A stretch of 64,000 nucleotides of DNA from JAQTRU01 sp041645555 (GTDB lineage: Bacteria; Patescibacteriota; Patescibacteriia; Patescibacteriales; JAQTRU01), in contig JBAZPX010000004.1 in assembly GCA_041645555.1 (NCBI GenBank), positions 1 to 64,000 on the forward strand, written 5' to 3'. Position 1 is the first letter of the stretch. The number at the start of each line of letters is the position of its first letter. Positions 48,313-55,477 of this stretch are shown piece by piece. The translations under genes were made by a program, and so were the position numbers. A model generated the notes under the pieces. The model did not search any database. It saw nothing but the letters and a program-made list of their open reading frames with translations, and was not told the origin of the DNA.

Positions 48313-49866
48313 TTATTTAATAATTCTTACTAAACCCTTGTCCGCGTCCACCTCTACCCTATCTCCATCTTTTAAAACTTTAGTGGCGATTTTCGTCCCG
48401 ACCACGCAGGGAATTTTTAATTCCCGAGCCACAATCGCCGCGTGGCAGGTCAAGCCGCCGATATTAGTGACAATGGCCGCGGCTTTTTTCATAGCCGGCA
48501 CCAAGGCCGGATAAGTGGTTTCCGAAAGCATAATGTCCCCTGGCTTCATTTTCGGCATATCTTCAATCGTTTCTATAATTTTTACTATTCCCCGGGCTTT
48601 GCCAGGAGAAGCGGTCTGGCCGGAAAGCTCATTAACTTTCTTAATTTTTTCTTTCTCCCACTTCGTCTTTTTTAAAAAATCATGCGCCCTTTTCCCGGAA
48701 TAAACATAAACTTTTTTCCAGGTGCCGTGCATAACAGAAAATTTAGGTCTTTCGTCCAGGTCCCTGGTGTTAAATTTACCAGCCAGGAGCGCTTCCCCAA
48801 ACTCTTCCCTGGTCATAAATTCCGCCTGCTTGTAGCTTATAAACAACCGCCGGGCAATTTCTTTAACAAACTGGTTGGCCACATAAGCGCCAAAATACAT
48901 GCAATCCTTGCGGTAAGCTTTCAGCCAGACAATATAGCGGGCCTCCCTAAAAAGTTCTTCGCGCTTGGCATCAAATTTTAATTTAGCCAGAAAATTTTTC
49001 TGCTCTTTTTTTAGCTTGCTATATTTAACTTCTGATTCTTTAAGATACTCTCTAGTTTTTCCTTCCCGAATAAGGCCTCGCCAAACCTCAAGGAAATAAT
49101 CAAATTCCAAAATCGGCCCGCGATAATTATAATGAAGCCAAAACCATTTTTTCTGATGATTTTCTATCTTTTTAAATAAAGCTGGTTTTTGCTTTTTAAG
49201 CTCCTTCTCTATTTTAAAAACGTCATCATTCTTCTTAAAAGTCAGAGCGGCTTTTTTATCTTTAGAAATTTCATAAGCCATTTTTAGGCTTTCCTGATTT
49301 TCAATTTCTACAAAACTGGGGCGTAAGGGCGTGGTAACAAGAGGAAAAACGCTGGACGGCTCAAGCTTTAATTTATCTTTTTTAATTTTGTCTTTTAAAT
49401 AATTAAAAAGGTAATTGGAAAATAACTGGTAATCGGCATCAATCAGCCAGGTCGTGGCCTGGCCGAAGCCGTGGCTTCTGATCTGCAATTCAAGCAACCG
49501 GTCAAATTTTTTTATCAACTGTGCGTCGGATAATTTTTTTAAATTAAAATTCAATAAAGATTTAGAAAAAAGCAAATATTCTTTGGCAAAAATTTCCACA
49601 TTCCTATTCATCTTTGCCAGCCAGGGCAAATCCGTTGTCGCTTTGAAAAAAATATTTTTTACCATTTTATCAAATTCTCTCCGCACGTAACAAAGATTAA
49701 AAACCCCGTCTCTTATCACCCAAATTAGCTGCTTGAGAGCGTCTCCCAACCCTTGTTGCTTCAAACGTCTGCCATAATCAATAAAAACATTATAGGTCAT
49801 AATATAATTAGCATCCGGAATTCTTTCCGCCACAAACCAGATGGTTTGTTTCTTGTTTTTTGCCAT
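48313..49866 (-). CDS. PEP-utiliser swivel-domain protein
   Basis: Protein of 517 residues. The N-terminal 400 or so residues are mostly helical, with no named family; a motif FVKEIARRLFISYKQAEFMT recurs in the other swivel proteins here. The C-terminal mobile domain (about 415-517) contains GDIMLSETTYPALVPAMKKA and GGLTCHAAIVARELKIPC with phospho-acceptor His475. The organisation resembles the substrate-binding plus histidine parts of rifampicin phosphotransferase, without the ATP-binding part. Middle gene of a three-gene operon. Confidence 0.85.
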   Translation of the reverse strand: MAKNKKQTIWFVAERIPDANYIMTYNVFIDYGRRLKQQGLGDALKQLIWVIRDGVFNLCYVRREFDKMVKNIFFKATTDLPWLAKMNRNVEIFAKEYLLFSKSLLNFNLKKLSDAQLIKKFDRLLELQIRSHGFGQATTWLIDADYQLFSNYLFNYLKDKIKKDKLKLEPSSVFPLVTTPLRPSFVEIENQESLKMAYEISKDKKAALTFKKNDDVFKIEKELKKQKPALFKKIENHQKKWFWLHYNYRGPILEFDYFLEVWRGLIREGKTREYLKESEVKYSKLKKEQKNFLAKLKFDAKREELFREARYIVWLKAYRKDCMYFGAYVANQFVKEIARRLFISYKQAEFMTREEFGEALLAGKFNTRDLDERPKFSVMHGTWKKVYVYSGKRAHDFLKKTKWEKEKIKKVNELSGQTASPGKARGIVKIIETIEDMPKMKPGDIMLSETTYPALVPAMKKAAAIVTNIGGLTCHAAIVARELKIPCVVGTKIATKVLKDGDRVEVDADKGLVRIIK

Positions 49867-49875
49867 ATCAAAAAA

Positions 49876-51753
49876 TTAACTCTTTTTTAATATTTTTACT
49901 AAGCCCTTATCCGCATCCACCTCTACTATATCCCCATCTTTTAAAACTTTAGTGGCGATTTTCGTGCCGATAACGCAGGGGGTATTTATCTCCCGGGCGA
50001 CAATCGCGGCGTGCGAAGTTACTCCGCCCTGGTCTGTGACAAAAGCCGCGGCTTTTTTCATGGCCGGCAATAAATCCGGCTGGGTGGAGATGGAAACTAA
50101 AATATCTCCCGGTTTCATCTTCCCCATATCACGAATTACATTTATAATTCGAACCACTCCTTTGGCATACCCCCTGGCCCCGCATTGGCCCTTTATTTCC
50201 GAGACCTCCTTTATTTCATCTGGCTCTATATATTTTACTATTTTTTTGGCCTCCTCGCCACTATAGAAAAGATGCTCACCCTTAGCCGTGTAATAAACGG
50301 AAAAGTTAACTCTTTTTTTTATCTCTCCTTTATCTAAAACACCGCTAAATAAACCGTTATAAATTTCTTCGCTGGTCATGAACTTTACCTCCTTTAAGGA
50401 GAGACCCAGGCGCCGGCCAATTTCGGAAAGCACCGGCACCATCCGATAAATAGCAAAAATCTGGGCATAGCGCCGATAAATTTTTGTTACCATAAACTCG
50501 CCCCAGGCGTTAAAAAATTTCAGGAGCCGGCCTTCTATTTTTAATTTTTTAATCAGCAATTCCCGCTCGAGCCAGTCCTTTTTCCGTTTAGCCTCGCTTT
50601 CCTTAAATGCCTTGGCCAAATTATTATTATTGCTGACCAACCTCACTAAAGCTTTTAAATAATGCTCGAGGCTATAAATGCCCTGCTCTTCGGTAAAGAG
50701 AAATTTAGTATAAAAATATTTAGTATAATGGCTTTCCAAATCGTCTAATATGTCCTTTCTGATTTTGCCTTTCAACTGCCTTACTTTTTCTTCAAATTTC
50801 TCTTCGTATTCGGGGCTGTGGGCGTATAAATCGAATTTCTTTACTTCCTCGTCCTTGAATCTTTTAAAAAGTTCCCTGAATAAATTAAGCTGCTTTTTAT
50901 CTTCCTGAATTTTGATGCCTATTTTTATAAGATCATTTTCTTCTATCGCGAGCAAAGATAATTTTTCCGGCTGGGCAAGAATTACTAAGCTCTGGCCGAT
51001 ATTTTTTTCCGATACCCCCAGGCCGGTTAAGATTTTTTCTCCCCGGCCGGTTAAATTATTAGAAAACATATCCGCTGCGACCGGAATCCAGCCCCATTGG
51101 TAATATTCGGTATGGATGTCTTCATGGCCCTTATACAAATTCCAAAGCTCCTTATCGGATAATTTTCCCAAATTATCTTCGGGCAGTTTAGAAACATACT
51201 GCCGGAGCTTATCAGAATGATTGACAATTTCTTTATTGACCTTGTCCATAAAATCCTGATCGCTCTCGAATTTATCAACCAGATGCTCCCCCACTTCATA
51301 AGCGTCTTTTTTATCATAATAAAACCAGAGATTGTATTTCTTATGGACCGAGACCACTTTTTTATAAGCCCGGCCGCCCGGAGAAGCAAATTCATCCACG
51401 AAACAGTTGGCAAATATTTGGTAAAAAAACGGGTCAGTATTCTTTAATTCTTCGGCCAGCAGCCACTCGGTCTCAAATTTACTTTTTGAGTCACCGGCCC
51501 TGTTTTTATTAAATAAATTTATCAGCTCTTTCGCGGAGTTAAAATTAGAATTTAGGCCATAATATTTTTTATTGCCTTTGCTAATTACTTTTATTACTTC
51601 CTCTCGGGCTAATTTCGTAAGCTCCCTGGTAATATTAGCCGGGTCTTTGCTTAACTTTGAGGCAATCTCTGATAAATAAAAAGTCTTGCCTTGATTTTGG
51701 GTTAATAAATCAAGGATTTCGTAAGAAGTTTTGGATTTAAATAAATTTTTCAT
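49876..51753 (-). CDS. Winged-helix protein fused to a phosphohistidine swivel domain
   Basis: Protein of about 625 residues if started at MKNLFKSKTSYEILD. The N-terminus is a winged helix-turn-helix (about 1-75: GKTFYLSEIASKLSKDPANI, TRELTKLAREEVIKVISKGN). A helical middle follows, with GRRLGLSLKEVKFMTSEEI shared with the other swivel proteins. The C-terminal mobile domain contains GGVTSHAAIVAREINTPC with His581. A DNA-binding head on a phosphohistidine carrier suggests a sensor or regulator whose binding depends on phosphorylation. First gene of the operon, 9 bp before the next. Confidence 0.85.
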   Translation of the reverse strand: MKNLFKSKTSYEILDLLTQNQGKTFYLSEIASKLSKDPANITRELTKLAREEVIKVISKGNKKYYGLNSNFNSAKELINLFNKNRAGDSKSKFETEWLLAEELKNTDPFFYQIFANCFVDEFASPGGRAYKKVVSVHKKYNLWFYYDKKDAYEVGEHLVDKFESDQDFMDKVNKEIVNHSDKLRQYVSKLPEDNLGKLSDKELWNLYKGHEDIHTEYYQWGWIPVAADMFSNNLTGRGEKILTGLGVSEKNIGQSLVILAQPEKLSLLAIEENDLIKIGIKIQEDKKQLNLFRELFKRFKDEEVKKFDLYAHSPEYEEKFEEKVRQLKGKIRKDILDDLESHYTKYFYTKFLFTEEQGIYSLEHYLKALVRLVSNNNNLAKAFKESEAKRKKDWLERELLIKKLKIEGRLLKFFNAWGEFMVTKIYRRYAQIFAIYRMVPVLSEIGRRLGLSLKEVKFMTSEEIYNGLFSGVLDKGEIKKRVNFSVYYTAKGEHLFYSGEEAKKIVKYIEPDEIKEVSEIKGQCGARGYAKGVVRIINVIRDMGKMKPGDILVSISTQPDLLPAMKKAAAFVTDQGGVTSHAAIVAREINTPCVIGTKIATKVLKDGDIVEVDADKGLVKILKKS

Positions 51754-51881
51754 ATTAATTCGGATGAGCGCAATTTGTAGAATGCGCATTTAATACTTAT
51801 TTTTGTTTAATAAACAATAATTTTTGTCTATTAAACATAATACCTCTCTTCTCGCCTAAATGTCAAGACCGAAAAAGGAAC

Positions 51882-51910
51882 TTGACTTCTATTAAAGATT
51901 AAGTTAATAT
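51882..51910 (+). promoter_or_regulatory. Promoter of rpsP
   Basis: TTGACT (51882-51887), 17-nt spacer, TAATAT (51905-51910), about 60 bp upstream of the start and divergent from the winged-helix swivel gene. Confidence 0.7.
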
Positions 51911-51973
51911 CAAACTATTAAATCATTAAAGGCAGTCTATATTTCTAGCTCTCTAGGAAGCTGCAAAATAATT

Positions 51974-52354
51974 ATGTTGATAATAAGATTATCAAGAATC
52001 GGAAAAAAGAATAAGCCGATGTATCGCTTAATAATATCGGAAAAGAGCCGCGATTTATACGGCCAGTCTTTAGAAATTCTGGGCTCTTATAACCCCCATA
52101 GCAAGGAATTACAAGCCAAGGCGGAAAGAATAAACTATTGGCTGGGTAAAGGCGCCGGCATGTCTCCCACAGTTAATAATCTCCTAATTGAAAAGGGGAT
52201 AATTAAAGGTGAAAAAATCAAAGCTTCTAAAGCCGGGAAAAAGGGCGAGGCAGCCCCGGTTGCGGCTCAAACACCAAAAGAAATTAAGGAAGTAAAACCA
52301 GCAGAGGTAGAGGTGAAAGAAGAAAAGGGAACCGAGCCGGAAAAGACTGAATAA
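51974..52354 (+). CDS. rpsP: 30S ribosomal protein S16, C-terminally extended
   Basis: Small-subunit assembly protein. Family core: IIRLSRIGKKNKPMYRLIIS, ILGSYNPHSKE and INYWLGKGAGMSPTVNNLL. After about residue 80 comes a Lys/Glu/Ala-rich tail of about 45 residues, typical for this lineage. It heads the rpsP-khpA-trmD block in the usual bacterial order. Confidence 0.96.
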   Translation: MLIIRLSRIGKKNKPMYRLIISEKSRDLYGQSLEILGSYNPHSKELQAKAERINYWLGKGAGMSPTVNNLLIEKGIIKGEKIKASKAGKKGEAAPVAAQTPKEIKEVKPAEVEVKEEKGTEPEKTE

Positions 52355-52365
52355 GTAAACACCTA

Positions 52366-52393
52366 TTGACAAATGTTTATAATGTGTTATAAT
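52366..52393 (+). promoter_or_regulatory. Promoter upstream of khpA-like gene
   Basis: TTGACA (52366-52371), 16-nt spacer, perfect TATAAT (52388-52393). Gives a leader of about 220 nt with hairpins (for example ATCTTTC / GAAAGAT at about 52436-52450). Confidence 0.8.
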
Positions 52394-52544
52394 AGTAATA
52401 TCCTAGAACTTGCTGAATTTATATAAGGTCCCACATCTTTCAAGAAAGATACGGGGCAAGCAAGCAGTAATAATTAACCGTGAGCTCTTTCAAATCTGAC
52501 AGATACAAAAATGCGAGTTAATATCATTTACAGAGATTCAGTCT

Positions 52545-52585
52545 CTGCATTCGCATGTCCCGCATTTGTAGTGCGGGTTGCCGAA
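52545..52585. repeat. TTCGCATGTCCCGCATTTGTAG repeat in the khpA leader
   Basis: Near-identical to 14818-14850. The hairpin CCCGCA tttgtag TGCGGG lies in the leader, 37-77 nt before the chosen khpA start. The upstream reading frame through it is therefore probably not translated. Confidence 0.75.
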
Positions 52586-52621
52586 GGCAATAACGTCAAT
52601 TTGGAAGAAAAAGAAAAAACT

Positions 52622-52957
52622 ATGGCGAAAGTTGAACAAGACAAGGAGTTCTTGGAAATGATCGTAAAAACCATTGTCTCCAACCCTGACAAGGTAAAAG
52701 TGGAAAGGACAGTGGACGAAATGGGCGTTCTTTTGACCTTAAAAGTTGACCCGTCTGACATGGGTTACGTAATAGGTCGAAAAGGACAAACCGCTCAAGC
52801 AGTTAGAACTCTCTTAAAGATTGTCGGAGCTAAAAACAACGCTCGGGTCAATTTAAAAATTTTTGACCCAGAAGGAGCTCAAAGGCCAGCGGGTGGCAGA
52901 AGGGATTCCAGAAGCGCTGACATTGATACTTCATCTGTTGATGATTTAAAAATCTAA
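52622..52957 (+). CDS. khpA: KH-domain RNA-binding protein (KhpA/YlqC-like)
   Basis: RNA-binding protein of 111 residues starting at MAKVEQDKEF. The KH domain shows FLEMIVKTIVSNPDKVKVER, then VDPSDMGYVIGRKGQTAQAV with the GRKG loop, and RTLLKIVGAKNNARVNLKI. The C-terminus is a short Ser/Arg/Asp-rich tail beyond the usual 75-80 residues. In Firmicutes KhpA pairs with KhpB/Jag to act on small RNAs and cell-envelope growth. Position between rpsP and trmD is the conserved one. Confidence 0.9.
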   Translation: MAKVEQDKEFLEMIVKTIVSNPDKVKVERTVDEMGVLLTLKVDPSDMGYVIGRKGQTAQAVRTLLKIVGAKNNARVNLKIFDPEGAQRPAGGRRDSRSADIDTSSVDDLKI

Positions 52958-52978
52958 AACAAAATTAGATAGATAAAC

Positions 52979-53016
52979 AAAAAACCACAACTTCTTAGCT
53001 AGTGGTTTTTTGTTTT
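52979..53016 (+). terminator. Terminator of khpA-like gene
   Basis: Stem AAAAACCAC / GTGGTTTTTT with loop AACTTCTTAGCTA, 22 bp after the stop. Confidence 0.8.
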
Positions 53017-53039
53017 AATATGATATAATTTATATATGA

Positions 53040-53185
53040 ATAACCAATAACCAAATTCCAATAATCAAATAATAAATAATTGAATATTGCTTATTTAATA
53101 TTGTCCCGCCACTTTATTATAAAATTAATTGAGGGCGGGATCCCGCTAAAGCGGTGATTTGGAATTTAATTATTGGTTATTAAAA
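53040..53185. repeat. AATAACCAATAACC palindromic repeat with nested GTCCCGCCAC element, copy 2
   Basis: Outer arms AATAACCAATAACCAAATTCC and GGAATTTAATTATTGGTTATT enclose the same GTCCCGCCAC...GCGGTGAT element (53101-53157) seen at 10670-10717. One repeat appears to have inserted within another. Confidence 0.75.
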
Positions 53186-53190
53186 TTTTT

Positions 53191-53889
53191 ATGCAATTTC
53201 ACATCATCACAATTTTTCCTGAAATTTTTGCCTCATACTTCAATGAGTCAATTTTAAAGCGGGCGCAAAAAAATAAAATCGTAGATATTAAAATCCACGA
53301 CTTGCGACAATGGGCAGAGGGCAAGCACCGGACTGTTGATGATACCCCTTATGGCGGCGGCGCCGGCATGGTTATGAAAATAGAACCGATCTTTAAGGCC
53401 CTGCTGGCTTTAAAATTCCAAATTTCAAATTCCAAATTTCAAACAAAATCCAAAATCCAAATTTCAAAAACTAAAACTGTTTTATTATCAGCTAAGGGGA
53501 AAAAATGGGACCAGCAGCTGGCGAGAAAATATTCCAAGCTTGATGAAATAATTCTAATCTGCGGGCGCTACGAAGGAGTGGATGAAAGAGTAAAAAAATT
53601 CGTTGACGAGGAAATTTCTATCGGCGATTACGTTTTAACCGGCGGAGAAATCCCGGCTATGGCGATAGTCGATTCTATCACCCGCCTCCTGCCGGGCGTT
53701 CTAGGCAATGCTTCAAGCGCTAAAGACGAGTCGCATTCCGTTCCCGGAGTTTTAGAATACCCGCAATATACCCGGCCGGAAATTTTTACAGCCAAAGGGA
53801 AAAAATACCAGGTACCAAAGATCCTCTTATCTGGAAATCACAAAAAGATAGAGCAATGGCGAAGGGGAAAACAAAAAAGATTAAAATAA
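53191..53889 (+). CDS. trmD: tRNA (guanosine-37-N1)-methyltransferase TrmD
   Basis: SPOUT methylase that makes m1G37 to prevent frameshifting. Start MQFHIITIFPEIF; an ATG six codons earlier lies in the repeat. Conserved DDTPYGGGAGMVMK, ILICGRYEGVDERV and GDYVLTGGEIPAMAIVDSI (trefoil knot) are present. The variable loop after PIFKALLAL is enlarged by a low-complexity insert from AAATTTCAAATTCC-type repeats. Length 232 residues. Confidence 0.96.
   Translation: MQFHIITIFPEIFASYFNESILKRAQKNKIVDIKIHDLRQWAEGKHRTVDDTPYGGGAGMVMKIEPIFKALLALKFQISNSKFQTKSKIQISKTKTVLLSAKGKKWDQQLARKYSKLDEIILICGRYEGVDERVKKFVDEEISIGDYVLTGGEIPAMAIVDSITRLLPGVLGNASSAKDESHSVPGVLEYPQYTRPEIFTAKGKKYQVPKILLSGNHKKIEQWRRGKQKRLK
53414..53475. 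repeat. AAATTTC-type repeat inside trmD
   Basis: Tandem ATTTCAAATTCCAA-like units encode ALKFQISNSKFQTKSKIQIS, absent from typical TrmD. The frame is kept, and the insert falls in a surface loop. Confidence 0.75.
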
Positions 53890-53892
53890 TAA

Positions 53893-53928
53893 AAAGGTGC
53901 GCTCTAACTAACGTACCTTTTTTATATT
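53893..53928 (+). terminator. Terminator of trmD
   Basis: Stem AAAAAGGTGCG / CGTACCTTTTT, a few bp after the trmD stop, with T tract. Confidence 0.7.
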
Positions 53929-53937
53929 ATTTTATTT

Positions 53938-54945
53938 TTATATTATTTTAAAATGGTTGCCTTCTTTTTCTATTTTCCCTTCTAAGACAAACCCGGAAGC
54001 CTTGGTATGCCCCCCGCCTCCTAACTTATTGGCCAGGGTGGAAACATCCACTTTCGGGTGCGCGCTGCGCAGGCTTCCTTTTAATTTTCCTCCTTTTTCT
54101 TCCCGCAAAAACAAAACTCCTTTCACCCCGTATAAATTGCTTAAGAATCCGGAGATGGAATCAAAAACATCTTCATTGTCGTCCGGGGAAAATTTTTCTA
54201 TTTCGGCTAAAGTCAAAACGGAAAAAGCGAAATTATATTTTTTGTTTATTTTTAAATTATTTAAAGCCAGGCCCCAGACTTTCATGGCCGGCAGGCTTTT
54301 ATTATACAAAGTGTTTTTCACAATCCGGGGAAACCTGGCTCCGCAAAGAAGCATTTCCGAGGCGATATTAATTGATTTTTGCGAAGTCGCGGAATAGAGA
54401 AAATTGCCGGTATCGGTTAAGATCCCGGTTAAAACACAATCAGCAATATTTTTATTTATTTTTATTTTATTAGCCTTGAAAAAATAATAGAGAATTTCAG
54501 TGGTGGCGACCGCTTCGGGTTTTCTTATTTCTAAATCCGAGCGGTTGCCGTTTTTCAGATGGTGGTCAAGTTCGATGAAAAACTGGTTAAAGCCCCTGCC
54601 TTCTATTTCTTTTCCCAGTCCGGTCCGCTCTAAGCTGCCGCAGTCCAAAGCGATTATTAAGGTAAAATCCCCAAAGTCCAGCTGCGGGTTTCCCGAAGAA
54701 AACGCTAGCTTATCGAAAATAATTTTTTCCGTATGGGGGAGAAACGAATACTGATTGATGGGCTCGCCCGGGCAGAAAGCCGTATATTTTTTGCCCAAAC
54801 CTTTGCATAGCTCAATCATCGAGCAAAGCGAAGATACCGCATCGCCGTCAGCGCGCTCGTGAGTCACTAAAAGAATATTTTCCGCTTCTTTTATTTTCTG
54901 ATAAACTTCCAGAAATTTAGCGGTTATAGCTTTATCTAGATTCAT
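53938..54945 (-). CDS. nrnA: DHH/DHHA1 phosphoesterase (NrnA-like)
   Basis: Oligoribonuclease/pAp-phosphatase-type protein of 335 residues. The DHH domain shows THERADGDAVSSLCSM (motif I), IIALDCGS (II), IELDHH (III) and LTGILTDTGNF (IV). The DHHA1 domain ends with NKLGGGGHTKASGF. Such enzymes degrade nanoRNA, which would finish the work of PNPase. It follows rbfA and infB, the usual order in many bacteria. Confidence 0.92.
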   Translation of the reverse strand: MNLDKAITAKFLEVYQKIKEAENILLVTHERADGDAVSSLCSMIELCKGLGKKYTAFCPGEPINQYSFLPHTEKIIFDKLAFSSGNPQLDFGDFTLIIALDCGSLERTGLGKEIEGRGFNQFFIELDHHLKNGNRSDLEIRKPEAVATTEILYYFFKANKIKINKNIADCVLTGILTDTGNFLYSATSQKSINIASEMLLCGARFPRIVKNTLYNKSLPAMKVWGLALNNLKINKKYNFAFSVLTLAEIEKFSPDDNEDVFDSISGFLSNLYGVKGVLFLREEKGGKLKGSLRSAHPKVDVSTLANKLGGGGHTKASGFVLEGKIEKEGNHFKII

Positions 54946-55037
54946 AAAGATTTTCTATCATAACAAAAAAGAACCAAAAAGGCAAGGGACTGTCTTCTTG
55001 GTTCTTTCTTTATTTAGAGACGCATAATTATGCGTCT

Positions 55038-55370
55038 CTACATTTCTTTTATTTCTTCCAATAATTTTTCAATCTTACTGGCTTCTTCCTCGGTTGAATC
55101 AATCACCCAGCCAAATTTCGGGATATGCCTTAAGCGGGTTTTCTTTTTTAAAATTCCGGTAAATAAGCTTGAATGCCCCCTTAAAACTTTTAAAGCCGTG
55201 CCGGAGAGATTAACCGGCAGAACGGAAATTCCGATTTTGGCCCTGGTTAAATCAGGGGAGCAATCGACAAAACTCACTGTGATCAGGCCGTCCTTTAAAT
55301 AAACCTCCCGGTTGATTAAATCGGCTATATTTCTTTTTATCAGCTCATTAACTCGTTCTGGTTGGGGCAT
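55038..55370 (-). CDS. rbfA: Ribosome-binding factor A
   Basis: 30S maturation factor that binds 16S rRNA, needed for cold growth in other bacteria. The KH-like fold is recognisable: RVNELIKRNIADLINREVYL, GLITVSFVDCSPDLTRAKIG and LRHIPKFGWVIDSTEEEASK. Length 110 residues. Downstream of infB and upstream of the nrnA-like gene on the same strand. Confidence 0.93.
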   Translation of the reverse strand: MPQPERVNELIKRNIADLINREVYLKDGLITVSFVDCSPDLTRAKIGISVLPVNLSGTALKVLRGHSSLFTGILKKKTRLRHIPKFGWVIDSTEEEASKIEKLLEEIKEM

Positions 55371-55378
55371 ATAAATAG

Positions 55379-55475
55379 CTCTACGAATTACGAATTTTTT
55401 ACGAATGTACGAATACTAATATAAACATTCTTAATATAAAATTCGTATATTTGTACTTATTCGTAATTCGTAGTA
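55379..55475. repeat. TACAAATTACGAATTT palindromic repeat, copy 4
   Basis: Same family as copies 1-3, with units ACGAATTACGAATTT and TATTCGTAATTCGTAG. It fills the spacer between infB and rbfA and ends 3 bp after the infB stop. Confidence 0.8.
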
Positions 55476-55477
55476 AA

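Noticed and set aside
52511..52621. N-terminal 37 codons before the khpA-like start
   Set aside because: They run through a dispersed palindromic repeat and are absent from the family; the later ATG matches family length.
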